From: Penelope pileata
Lineage: Eukaryota > Chordata > Aves > Galliformes > Cracidae
DNA: 64,000 nucleotides
Assembly (NCBI GenBank): GCA_013396635.1
Contig: WBMW01002272.1
Span: 76,754 to 140,753, forward strand
Direction: 5' to 3'
The position numbers were made by a program, and so were the translations under genes. Below are positions 48,601 to 61,100 of this stretch, in pieces (the stretch's first letter is position 1; each line of letters begins with the position of its first letter). The notes under the pieces were generated by a model that had not been told where the DNA came from, searched no databases, and saw only the letters and a list, made by a program, of their open reading frames with translations.

Positions 48601-51600
48601 GCGGGCAGTGGGCATGACTGGGAGAATTCAGAGGCACACAGAACACAAGCAACACAAGGAAATACACACATTGCTAGTCTTGGTTCAGCCAACGTATTGT
48701 GGTTAACGCCAGCTCACTTCCAGGATGGATCTCTTGTTGATCAGTTCTAATAATACAAACAGTAGGGGAGCCTGATTATGGTAATTGATTTAAGTGGAAA
48801 TACAGGGATATAAAGTGCTGTTTCCAAGCAGAATAGGCAACTACTACTAAAGGCAACGTGTCTGGGATCTCAGCATCAAAACTGCTGTCCAAATCCTCTA
48901 CTTTATGACATGATTATATTTACCTTGAAGATTTTACTCTTCACAGCTTTGAAATGTGTAAATTATGTTTCATGTCAGAACTCAGAAAGTTTTAATCCAG
49001 TGCTCATAATCAAACATTTTCATCGGTCAATATTTTTTAATTTCTTCCCTATCAGAAATTAACTTTGGGGTCTATTTTACAATCCTACAGTAGCAGAATA
49101 TCTCCACGTACTGATCTCCATATTACAGATGCACCAGCAAAAACTTCCTTAATAGTCCTACTAGTGTCAAAAGATAGGTATCTAAATAACTTATGTCCTT
49201 TTGTGTGTTTCCTTTGAAACTAAGCGTATCTATTGAACTGATTAATTATGAGTTGTTTTTAATTTATTATTTCTAAAATATGTACTTCTTGCCAATATGC
49301 TGCTCAGAGAAGCTGTTTGCCACTGGTTTCCACTTGTGAGGCTAGTAAATACTTCGTGCACCTCAGAAGATGACTTCAAGAGCTACTCTACACATGAACT
49401 ATTCATTTTCTGGTATTGTGGGTGTTCATACTGTTTTACTTATGGCATTTCATCTAAGACCTGAAATACATAGCTTTGATTCCCTGTGTAGTCATTGCTT
49501 AAAAAAATAGACTTACAAATAAGAACTTTATTTCATTTTTTGGAGTATCTGTTAATTGCATAGGGAGTTTTGAAGTTTTTTGCAGTCAAGTTTTGAATCA
49601 TGTCACTTAGAGGGGTAAAGCTGGGCAGTGTGAAAGCATCACATAATTGCTAGCCTGGTCTTAACTGCTCTGAACAGCAGACTCCCAAATTTCATTTTGG
49701 ATATATTTCCACAGGCTACTCTGCTATTGGAGTGACAGTTTTGGCTGACATTTAATGAAAATTTGCCTTCTTTATTCTGTGACACTACAATTGGCTATAT
49801 CTACTGTGTGGACATTCATGGGGGTAAGGAATGAAGACAGACAAACCCTTTGTAACAGATGACTGACACGTATGTCTTTTCTTGAAACAGACATAAAGGC
49901 AGCATACTTGTAAACAAAACTTAGAAAGTTAATCCTTAACACTACTACCACTTCAACACAAAACATGCAAACACCTTCCTTTCTTCCTACTGCAGTCCAT
50001 TACAAAATAGCATTACATATAAGCTATTCCAGCATATGAAATTTTGCTGGAAACAACCATCTAAACCACGTCAAAGGCACATGCTTCGCAAGTTTGAAAG
50101 GACAGCTCTCCATCAGAAGTCATTCTCTGACAGCACATGCTGTAGAGAAAAGCAGTATTGCAATCTATCTTCTAAAAATGCTATCAGATGTCACAGGATA
50201 CTGGCATCACAAGAAGAAAAAGCAAAGACATACCCTGAGGTTGGAGTTAAAAGATCCTGCCAATTACTTCAGGCTATCTTATTTCTATTCATTTCTCATA
50301 GCACCATCGTATCCCATCCCAGTCATTCAGTAGAGAACAAGCACCCAAACTCTGAAAGTCTTCAGATACAAAGAGGGGATCCCAGACACGTGAAATAAAT
50401 GCCCATGCACACACACACAATACCAGAAACTGTATAAGAAATTGTATATCAGTACAATAATAACTGGCTCAGAAATATCCGCTATTTATTCACTCCGACT
50501 GATTAAGATTCAGAAGACTTGACTATTGTCATATGACTTAGCAGACTAATAAGTACAAAAACCTCAGAAATCACTCATTTCCATTTCATTTATATATACT
50601 TTCATGAATACAACATAATTATATTCATTGAAACTCTTCCTGATTACAATTATTTTGGAGGGTTTAGGATGATGATCCCTAAGGCCTTGTATTAAACTAT
50701 TTTTAGGCCCTTGTGTGTTACCTAAATGCTAATATTATCGTCAACATAGCATTAATTAATTTGATAAATAAACTTGTTATAGCTTCAAATAGAAAAAGTG
50801 CATCAGGACTGGGATAGCAATTGGATCTGCCAGTCACCCTAATGCAGCATTCTAAATTACTTGAAATGCTTTCAATTCTTTTGCTAATGCTTTTCATTTG
50901 TATTTTGACCATTTCCTGATGTTTCAATTAGGGTTGTTCACAGCTGTGCTCTAATGAGTGTCAAGTCAGGATCAAGGGTTACTAAAATTTATGAGACTTA
51001 CTCAGCCAACCCTTGAGCCCTGTTTGACTTAATTATCTTTCAGATGACTTGATGTGTGTAAACACAGCTAATTCAGCTACTGTTATTTTCATACCTAATG
51101 AATGTAACGATATTTATGCAACTAGTCAAATTTTTCAATTACATATTTTCTGCTCCAACTGACATTATGCCAAAACTGAAACATTTTGGAAACAAATACT
51201 GACTTTGATGAAGTTCTGACAGGATTATTTCTAAGCTCTACAAGAGACTTCCTAGAACATGAGAGGAGAAGATGGAAAACCAGAGTGTCTTGAGCCAAAC
51301 GTGAACATTTTGCCAAAGTCCCATTTTTGCCAAAAGATTTTGTGTACTTGGCTTTCATTCCAGAGTGATACTACAAAGATTTTCAAAGCCACAGAGAAAT
51401 GTAAAAAATAGGAGGCCTCCCAGTTAGCTCTACCTTTTAGTTTTAATTGCCAACCTTGGCCAGTAGCACTTTCTGTGGCTTTGTGGAATGTTCATAATTC
51501 AGATGATTAGTTGGAAAACCCTAAGAAATTGTGTTGAAGATGGAAGAAATAAACAATTTAGTGGAACAGCATTCCAAATCGCAGCATAACTTTCAATGTA

Positions 51601-51640
51601 GACTGGATGGCAATGAATTTTGTTGCCCTGAGATTGAAGA
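42619..51640. other. Long unique AT-rich stretch, no gene seen
   Basis: About 9 kb without recognised exons or transposons. It contains an A19 run (47310-47328) and a short CA repeat (50408-50419). The longest frame is 120 codons from an ATG (50036-50398, plus strand), with no recognised family and an overlapping second frame. The segment 50700-51080 is rich in homeodomain, FOX and E-box words and is discussed as a regulatory candidate. Confidence 0.6.
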
Positions 51641-51644
51641 GAAT

Positions 51645-51847
51645 CTGCCTCACTGTCCTAACACCCACTGTTAGGTCTCCATAAACATTCTGTCAGAGTG
51701 CCCCTCTGCTGCTGTCTGCCACACGGCAACAAAATGGAACAGGATACTGGCAGGAAGGTTCAACCTCTTCTGCTGCATCAGCAACACCAACCTTTGATGT
51801 CATAGGCCAACATAATAAAATAGGAAGCATTACTTTCAGAGCAGCTC
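51645..51847 (-). mobile_element. Mariner (Galluhop type) fragment, one end missing
   Basis: The right end is a diverged mariner terminus (AGGAAGCATTACTTTCAGAG), preceded by sequence parallel to the 13.7 kb copy: 'gtgcccctctgctg', 'aacaaaatgga' and 'cataggccaacataa'. It matches that copy in the same direction, so it is minus-oriented. It has a further internal deletion between 'cataaacattc' and 'agtgcccctc', and the opposite terminal repeat is absent, so it cannot be mobilised. The left boundary is approximate. Confidence 0.82.
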
Positions 51848-52493
51848 TATTTTCAGACTACTTAGATTTTTCACTTAAGAGGAAGGTGAAATAAATCAGC
51901 TTTATCCTTTGTAATATCTATCGATCTACTGGACAGTTTTACAATACAATTTCATTTATAGGTTATCTCATCATACTTACATCAACAGAATGACTTACAG
52001 TGAATTTTAAACACATTATCATAACAAATGCATTGACTAAACTAGAAAAATATCTTCGCATTTATTTTTCAGAAATGCTAAACATAGAAATATGTTGTTT
52101 CTCACAAAGAAAGTAATTATGAATGGCAGGAGAACAATGAGACAACAGCATTTCATCAATAAGTATTTGGAGGAAGCAATTAACAGGTATGTTCATATTA
52201 CTGGGACTTACAATACAAAACGTTCACAGTAAATGTCATTCTTTGTTGCCCTACAGCTTTGGAAGACTTCTCTATAATATGGTTGAGTGAGTGCAATTAT
52301 TATCCAAAGTCCAAAGCAGCATAGCGAGTGATATCTCAATATCATTGAGCAGAGCATTGATAGGTCTCAGTTATAATTAAGTAATTCTCAAATAAACATG
52401 TAACTGGAAAATAAAACAATTCTTTCTTCATTTTGAGACTTATGAGTACTCCATATACCGAGACTGATTGTTCTATGAACAAAGCAGTGACAT
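51848..52493. other. Unique AT-rich DNA between two repeats
   Basis: About 650 bp separating the mariner fragment from the LTR-like repeat. No gene or further repeat was recognised. Confidence 0.6.
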
Positions 52494-52814
52494 TGCTACA
52501 GATAGATTTTTAGCAATCCCAGGCAAACAGGTTTAATAATAAGCATAAACAAATTTCACAAAAGGTCTGACTCACGCAACTGATATCAGCAATCTCCAAC
52601 AGAGATGATGCTTCTCCAAAGAGTCACTGGTCTCTAAGAGAGATGCACTCCTCTCTGTGGTTGGCCCTTAAATGAGCCCAGGGCAGCCCTGCAATGGGTC
52701 CACCCCTCCCAGTCACCTGGGGGGCACAGGTGCAAACAATTTGCCTGTGCTCCCCAGGCCAGCAACAGCCCTTACTCCAGGTGCTCAACTACAGATTCAG
52801 GCCTTGACCTAGCA
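52494..52814 (-). mobile_element. LTR-like repeat, copy 2 (probable old endogenous retroviral LTR)
   Basis: Homologous to 21210-21509 and in the same orientation. Read on the minus strand it begins TGCTAGGTCA just after a purine-rich word (CGGGGAAA) like a polypurine tract, has a TATA-like CATTTAAGGGCC mid-element, an ATTAAA polyadenylation-type word (52532-52537) near the far end, and finishes TGTAGCA. TG...CA ends, TATA, poly(A) word and tract are in the order expected of a retroviral LTR of about 320 bp. No target-site duplication was seen. The family was not identified. Substitutions and indels relative to copy 1 are numerous, so the two are old or from different subfamilies. Confidence 0.6.
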
Positions 52815-53019
52815 TTTCCCCGACACTGATGTAAAGTACACAAGCTGCTGCATTTGAACACTGAACACCACACATAAAAACAGCAGCAAAACCAGCAGGA
52901 AAGCAAGCAAGAATTACCATTGTCATAATAATAGCATCTGCTCTTGATAAATGCATGTTGGATAATTTGCACGATGATGGATAAGTCACATCTTTCAAAT
53001 GAGTAAAAAATTCCAACAA
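52815..53019 (-). pseudogene. Sequence internal to the LTR-like repeat, hydrophobic frame remnant
   Basis: On the minus strand this lies directly upstream of the putative LTR start, where the end of the internal region of a provirus would be. A frame open from 53019 contains a hydrophobic stretch (VILACFPAGFAAVFMCGV), which could be a membrane anchor near the end of an envelope-like protein, but two frames overlap here and I do not recognise a family. The word ACAAGCTG next to the LTR-like repeat is shared with copy 1 (near 21529), so some internal homology is retained. No complete viral gene is present; coding capacity is lost. Confidence 0.3.
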
Positions 53020-56000
53020 TGGCTGTAATATACTTTTCCCCTACTCCAGAGTTAGAAGTCTAAAATGAGCCTAACATTCTTGTAAGGGCTATTTACAAAA
53101 TTTAGTACTCTTTATTTTCAAAACAGAAATGAATAAAAATTTCCCTGTGCAAGACACTGAGTGTACTAGTAGGCTGTTTGGTGCATTCCATAGAGCTTCC
53201 ATAGCAGAAACAGCAATTTTTGTGCAAAATATGAAAATGAGTAAAAATACCTCCAAAATTTGCAGATCAGTAAGATTATGAAGATACATCTCCCTCCAGT
53301 AGAATTGTCAAGGTTTTCCATGCTAAGTACAACATGAAACAAAGCAAAATCATTTATTTTCAAAGCATAACTGCTGTAGAGGAAAAAGTCAGCTTCAGCA
53401 GTACCACTTTATCCATGGCTGTTTTGGTCCCTCTGAAGATATTACTTTTATTACCACAGTCATCCATTATGGTTTGATCCAAGTACTGAAACCAGGAGGA
53501 TTCCTTTCTCTTGACTTGCATCTGTAGCAAGTTTTAGAATCTACCATTGCTAGTGAGAAAGCACACTGAAAAAGTACATTGAGGCTTTAATTTACGCATT
53601 AAATTAAATTACACATTAAATGTAAACTGAAAAATGACACCAATCCAATTCTGATTACATAGTGGCTAAGCAATTTCAAATCAATATAGTGAATCTTGAC
53701 AATAGGGACAATCAATGCAATTATATTTCAATTCGTCAATGTTTTTTTGCCATCAAAACCACAAAAGGCAAAAAATTTACTTACTGTAAAAGCACCATAA
53801 AAGTACATCATAAATGTGAATGCCAGGGGAGTAAAGTTATTTATTAATTTCAATGATCTACTTTGTGTCTCTTTTCAAGTCTGCTCTACAAGAACGTAGT
53901 GAACTTTAGTTTGTCCTGGGACAAGCTAACGTACCTGTAGGATTGTTTTTAGTTGCTCCTTCTCTTGTCACAGAGTCTCCGTGACTTGTGACAGTGAGGG
54001 AGGTGGAATTAAGTCTGCGTAGCCTCTGTAATAGACTGTGCCCTATTTAACCACCATTCCTATTCTGTCTGCACAAGGGAAGTAAGAACTAGGTTGGTCG
54101 GGGAGAGCTCTTATGGCGCTCAGTAATTCCTGTCATTCCTCCCTTTTGCAAAGGCACGCATCTAAAACAGCCAGATCAAAATTGTAGTGCCACATTCATA
54201 AATGTGATCATCTCTTCCCGTCCAGCAATCCATACCTTTGCCCCCTGCATTATATATCAATAAGATATCTGTAATGAATACTCCTGTGGCCAGCTCATCA
54301 GCCAATGTGAAGTTGATTCAAAAAGCTATTCTGAATTGTGCATCTCTCTGTTTTTCAGTATTTCATTCACTGAACTATGCTGTAGTGATTTTACCTTAAA
54401 CATTGCAGCTTCTCATTTTTCAAGCTTAAATTACAAAGTCATTTGATTCTGTGTAGGGCAGAAAGGAGACTTTTAAATTCTGCTCTGCGTGTGCAAGCTG
54501 CTGTCTCTATCTATATATATTTCAAGGGTTTGCTGATTTCTGGAGATAAGTTTCTCCTCAGGTTGATAACTTGCCCAGACTCCTGCACAAACATCTTGTT
54601 TGTTTTAACAGAAGAAGATAACATTCTTTGTTCAACACAGGGAACTCTGCAAAATAAAAGCATGATGAATTTTCACATTTTTAATGTCTTACCTAACATC
54701 ATAATTTTCCTTATCTTGTTCTTGTTGGCACTATAACTATTAGGAAAGCTATCAGTCACAGGTAGAGTAAGAGGAAAAAATAAGTATCAGCTCCAAATGG
54801 CAGAAATTCAGAACAGGCAGTTTACTAATTAAACAGCATCGCATCATATATTTTCTACCTTTCTTGCACTAGAATAAATGATGGCAGAAGTTAGAAGCAG
54901 CTGAGAAAGTAGCACTCTATTCTGCAATTAAAAATGATGGATAAAATGAGAACAGAACCGCAAAGCTGTCATTTTTAGATAGTAAAAAGACAAGCATTTT
55001 TCTACGCTGACTGGCAAAATCTCTTGCTCATCTACTTGATCTGCTTAGATGTCAAAAAAATTAAAGCTTTATAACATTAACATTTTAATAATGATTCATG
55101 GAGGAAAAAAAACAGAAGCAAACTTAGGTCTAAATTTTCTCTCATTGCGCATGAGAATTTTTCTCTTCAAATTCAAAAAGTAAGCAGACTTAGATCCTTA
55201 GTTTTAAAGGAAAGTAATAGCTGAGAAGATGATACTATAAATGTGGAATAACGTGTACAGTTCTACTGGTGTAAATCTGGAAGTAAGAGTAACATTTGTT
55301 AGTGAAACTAAATTTGGATAAATTTACTTATTTTTATCTTGTGCTTTTTTCCAGTTTATGAACTTTCTAAATAGTTACATATCTGTGAGACAGACATCCA
55401 AACTCCAGGAAATAAACCACCCAAGGCCCTCCTTAAGAAAGGAAAAGTCCAGGCTCTATCTTCCATTGATGCCATACAAAGGCACAAAAATATGCCCCAA
55501 TGCTTGGTCTAACAAAGTTGCTTTGAATTTCTTCCAGCATAGAACAAACTGAAATATTTTGCAGAATTAATAAAGTGCAAGAAAGGCCACAGACACCCTC
55601 ACAACACTGCTTTTACGAATATTCACGTCTTGAAGAGCAGCCAGTGCACTGCTGCAAAAAAAGCAATAGTTTCTTTCCTAGAGGGATTCTATGTCATAAG
55701 AGCAGCAAACTGTTGTACTGCTGTTTGCCCTTACAGCTCAGTTGTCTGGGATACCATCACTGAGATGTGCACTGAGCTAGATGTCACTGAATATGGCCCT
55801 GTCATCGTGCACCCTCAAATTCCTGAGAGAATGTAATGAGATTAAAAACTGCTGTCCTTATCTAATTACTTCTCCTCTCTTTTTCCTGGAAAGGAAGTAA
55901 AGTAGTACGTGTCCGTAGTAAACCAACAGCTAGAAACCATTTAATCTTGACATAACATTCTCAAATTTTAATTATGAGTCTATCAACCATGATGGTATCA

Positions 56001-58075
56001 AACCACATGTAGTCAATGCCACTACATCATCGTAGCTCTGAAGAAGCATCTTCTTTATCCAGATTAATTTTATACCAATTTCAGGCTTTTTTCCCCAAAA
56101 GCAAACCTAATGTTTCTACCTGTCCTCTACTCACTTCTGGTTCACATCAGTCTGTGTCAAAGAACAATAAAATGATAACATATAGCTCTGGGGAACACTG
56201 ATGTTATATAAACTGCAGCATAATACTTACCGTATTAAATTCAATTTTTCAATTTAGCTGTTCTGTCTGTTTTACTTGGCTTTAAACTAAACAAATCTCC
56301 AGTGCCAAATGCAGCAATTGGAACTGACCACCTACAGCACAAGATTAAGGAAATGAAAAAACGCTGTGTATTTGTTCTGAAGCTTAAACCTTCTTCACTC
56401 CAGCAAAAGAACTTCATTGATTACAAACCACACTGCTCTAAATTAAATAAAATGGAAATATAATGAGCTATGCTGGAGTGAAATATAGTTTATTTAAAAG
56501 CGCTTTCAATCACATAAACTCTAAGGTAGGTCACTCTTTTGTTAAAGGAATTTTGCACGCTTTTCTGTGGAAAAACAGTTATCTGTAAACCTGGCAACTT
56601 TATGGTAAAAGACAACACGTAGTGAAAGGGACAGAAGTTAACTTCGTAAGAAGGCTTTTTACCTCTTCAATTTTTCCTTCTCTGTAAATAAAAAACTTCT
56701 TGACAGCATCACATCATTTGGGGTTTCAGGGAGCAAAGCCCTATTCCTCTACTGCATTCAGACCCCAGAGACCAGGCATGCGGAAGACCGGAGCCACAGG
56801 CTTCAACGGCACCTAGACTGAAATTTGTCAACATCTCTGTAACTGCTCTAGCATGAAGCAAGAAGGAATCTTCCTCCACTTGGCCCAATACAAAATGTGA
56901 TCCATATTGATATTATTCTAATCCAAGTGAGCATGCCCATTGAGAAACAATCATCAACAGATAAAAGAGATGATACCCAGAGGAAGGGTGGCCGTATTAT
57001 CTGTTTCCTACAAAAGAAAGCTCATATTTTTTTCTGAAGCTTGCCAACTCCCATTATTTCTAATGTTTACCCAACCATCTAAAACCAAACAAAAATTAAG
57101 CCACAGATTATTTCAGAAATATAACAGAGAACAATATAATGATCCCATTGGCTTTGTAGTCATTCTGATGGTTTCTCAAGTACAAGCAGGGATGGTTGGA
57201 CGGTGTATTTTTCTAGTTAAAAATATGTTTATGCAGCTAAATTCTATTAAAGTCAACAAAAAGAATCTCATTACAGTTTGTATGTTAAAGAACACCAGAA
57301 GTATCATGGGTCCTTCTCTGTAAGCTCCCTCCCATTCCCTCTGACTGAAATGCAGTATTTATGATATCATTACATATAGATTCTAATGTTGTCCTTTATG
57401 TTCACTGTTAGGCCAAGACTGAGGAATCTCCACTGTGTTCAACTCTTACATAGTGAAAATCATTTCTGTTTTCCTATTTATTTGCAAGCTGCTTACACGC
57501 TTTATATTACTGTATACTTGTGTGAAATCCAAGAGGCTTGTTTAAGTTACAGGTCAGTTCAGGGAGGAAGAGAACCATATGAAAAGAGAAACATGAAAGA
57601 GTATGTCCAGAGCATACTCAGTACTAAGAATTCAAGGTCACTTGAAAGTATCTAAAATTAAACTTATGGAAACATCATGGAATTTAACCCAAATTATAAT
57701 AAATGTTTAATAAGTAATTTCCTACCCATTTACAGGTTGATATTCATCACAGAGTTTCTACCGTCACTGTAGTTCATGATGCAGAATTAACACATTCAAC
57801 AGCTGCTGCTAAGCCTGCTCTTTGCTTCAGTTCACCTGGTCCATGTACGGTAGCTTGGAAGCTCAGAAGAATTCAGTGAATCCTGATTAATGCACAAGAT
57901 ATCAACAATAAAGAGAGCTCTATAAAATTAAGAAAGAGATACTGGTAAGAGGCATAAAGCACTGTCAGGCCTCAGTTTGCCATGTCCCTCCTTAAGGTAA
58001 GCAAGTCAGTAAGTTGTGCTCTCTCTTGAATGACTCTCATGAAGGAAAGCATTAAGTCTGGTGACTCACTTCATA
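53020..58075. other. Unique AT-rich DNA, no gene seen
   Basis: No exon, RNA gene or transposon was identified with confidence. A somewhat GC-richer, CpG-containing part lies at about 53880-54150 and has a TATTTAA word, but neither LTR ends nor a second copy were found. Open frames (up to 127 codons at 56940-57323, from a TTG) lack family motifs. Confidence 0.6.
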
Positions 58076-58176
58076 GAATCATAGAATCCTTAGAGTTGGA
58101 AGGGACCTTCAAAGGTCATTTAATCCAACTCCCTTGCAACGTATAAGGACATCTACAGCTAGAATCATTAGTTAGA
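58076..58176 (-). mobile_element. CR1 3'-end fragment
   Basis: Minus-oriented CR1 tail. It begins with the tandem terminal words 'tcatagaatcatagaatc', then 'agttggaagggaccttcaaa', 'tccaactcccttgcaac' and 'acatctacagctagaatc'. The last block is the reverse complement of the 3' region of the CR1 at 38.5 kb, so the two belong to the same subfamily. About 100 bp remain. Confidence 0.92.
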
Positions 58177-61100
58177 ATCATCTACGTTAGTTCCGAGAGA
58201 GTGAATAGGAACTTTTACAAGGTCTCAGAAGAAACTGGGATTTTGAGCTGTATTACATTGTAGGTCATGAGAAAGCGAGAAGTCAAGAAAGATAGAAAAA
58301 AATGAAGACCAAAGGACTGAGAACAGGCATCACTTGAAAGGCCATGGAGCAAGTTAGGTGTGAAGTCTTCTCAAGAGCTAAAAATTATGACTCAGCCTAT
58401 TATGGAAAGGCTTTTTAATACCATTCTCTAAAATGACAGGGAAATTTTAACTCAACTTATATTTAACAACTTCTCAAACTGTTACCTTTATCCACAGAGA
58501 TAGCTCCTCCTGATATAGTTTACTAAGCTTCACTCCAGCAGAACTGTAATTGCAGCCTTAACCCACCAAGGCGTGCATAAAAGTGATCCTGTGAGCAGTT
58601 GAATTGGTTTTAGTGAAGTATGGATATGTTTAAGGTATTCATACGTTTCTTAAATGCTTTGCTGGAGTATGGTTTAGATGAACAACATCACTGTTGTACA
58701 TCAACCTTATCAGCCTGTCCAGCAGTGCAACAGAGCCAGCAAAACGTTAATGGAATTGTTAAGTCATTGGAAATAGGACATGCATAAGTCTATGAAACAA
58801 TCTCGTGGAAGCATTTGTCTGAAATTAGTTCTTTTTTTTTCTCAAATTAGCTCATATTTCTGAGCAGGAGAACTGACTATGCTGTGCAAAAGTGGAGAAA
58901 TCAAATAAAATTAAACACTAGGTTATTAATCAAATTAATGGGTGGTGCCAAGTTGTATCTCAAAAGCACATCTGAAGGAAAAAGATTGTTCAAAGATCAG
59001 GTGCAGAACTTTATGCATTTTATGAATGACAGAGAAATATTATTATTCATGTATCTTATTAGTCCTGAATAACATCCTTTTAATTAAAAATAGTGCCTGC
59101 TAAATTTCCTGAATGGCATTTAGCAGCGATAAAGAAAACAATCCACATTTCCTGTAAACACTTTGCTGCACATTAGAAATAATTATCAATTCATTTACTT
59201 AAATACCAGGCTTGTGTTACAATAGTCAATGAGGCTTGTGCTATACAACAAATTAGATTTCATAAACCAAGCATGATAAGAACATGAGGCCTATACTGAA
59301 AAATCAGGACATGGTGTTGAGCTCAGCAGGTAAAATTATTGCTAAGGACCCAGGCAGCAGTAAACCACAGGGTTTTTGGGTTTTTTTGAAAAAAAAATTG
59401 GAAGATGCATACAATTCTGATAGGTGGCTCAGTACTCTTAAAATGCACCTCGGTATACATCTGTGGTTATGGTCCTCAATAGCTTTAAGACATAGCCTAG
59501 TTTATTTCAATTTTTCTCTTTTTCTCACTGTGCGAATGTTGTTTAGAGGATGCTGAACTCAATGCAAAGTCTTTGTATCAGTGATTCTGAATATAATTTA
59601 TTAAAAAAAAAAACATGCATCATCTCAGTTTGCAGACAGACAATTGATAACAAGCACTACAATTTATTTACACTCTGCACCTGACTCAGAAGCCTATTTA
59701 AGATCTCTTGTGAAGCCCCTCTAACAAGTTCATCCCTTCTCATTGCATCCCAAGGACTTTGGGCCTTTGAGAGCATAGGCTGTATACAGGAGCATTATCA
59801 ATGTCTTCATAATTTGCCTTAAGTAAAGGAGGCAAAAGTTTATCAGATGGCTCCTTTGCCCCAGGTGATTAGCTCGGTACTTTAGCTCAGAACTTCTTCT
59901 ATTACTGTAGGATTGTTGTTGTAACCATGATGCAAGGATATAAGAGAAGCAGAATGGAGAGCATCTCTCATTTAGCCAATAATTAGAGGTAGAAAAATAC
60001 CTGGCAAATACCTATTCAAATCTGAAAAGTAGCAGCTAACCTCCAGCTAAGTAGAGGCTGCAAACAATTGCTCCAAGTTTAACATACGGAAGCTAAGCAA
60101 TTAAACAACTTAATAATCTTTTCTCCTTGTTTCAGAGCACTATCTGTATATTATGATCTTAGTCTTTGCAGCAGGATGGGAAAAAATGTCAGCTGAGAAC
60201 TGTGAGAAGCTAGTTAAAATGAAAAAGGAAAATATTAAAATGCCCCATAAAACCAATATCTCTACTTAATCCATGAAACTATTGCTTTAGTATCCAGTAA
60301 AATGATACACTTTTGTTTCCTAGGTTCTCCTCTGAACATATTTTGTAAGTCTACCATGAGAATATGGAGATAAACTATTTCATGAAAAATATTCTCTAAT
60401 TCGCAGTTGCTTCTATCACTTGCTGAGTAGCTGTCTCGGCTCAGTTTCACATACAGCAAATGGATAACTTTACTATCATTGCTGTCATTGGCACATCTAG
60501 TAGCTTGGGTGATCTTTACTTTGCTTCAGGACAACCACATGCAGAAATCATGGAGTGCAAAGCCCTGTTTTGCTTAACTTGAATTTAAGTAGTTACTTAG
60601 GTACCCATCAATCTTTGTATATATGTTCATATGCTTAACAAAAATCTCCAGGCAAGTTGTGGATCAGATTCTAATTAATGATGTTCATGACAATAGGAAC
60701 ATGGTTTTCTTCCTATTGAGACAATATCAGGAAGGATTATATATAAGCATAATCTTCCTGTAAATCTTTTCCTGTGATTGAACCAGGATAATTAGAACTA
60801 GTCTTGCCAAAACCACCAACAACCTAATTCTATAAAGCCATCTGGGGCTGAAGGCCAATAATTTTGGAAGTAAATACAATAGTTAAATTCATCAGCCTGA
60901 TGGAAACAAAATGAAGACATAGAAAAAAGTACAACCTAGAATACATGCTGCTTATATTCTGTTCAAGTTACTTTAATATATTTTTTCAGCTTTACATTAA
61001 TGAGATTACCAATATTATACTCATTTTTTTCAACCAAGAGTAAGACCCTCATCTAGTACATCCTGCATGCAAATTCTCACTCCAAATAGCTTGGTATCCA

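Noticed and set aside
50036..50398. 120-codon plus-strand open frame from an ATG
   Set aside because: No family motif, overlapped by a second plus-strand frame (50094-50333), and no promoter or splice evidence. Probably chance.
53880..54150. Possible LTR or promoter (TATTTAA word, CpGs, local GTCAC/GTGAC inverted words)
   Set aside because: No TG...CA ends, no second copy in the window and no target duplication; too weak to call.
56940..57323. 127-codon plus-strand open frame
   Set aside because: Begins at TTG, its composition follows local AT content, and no domain is recognised.
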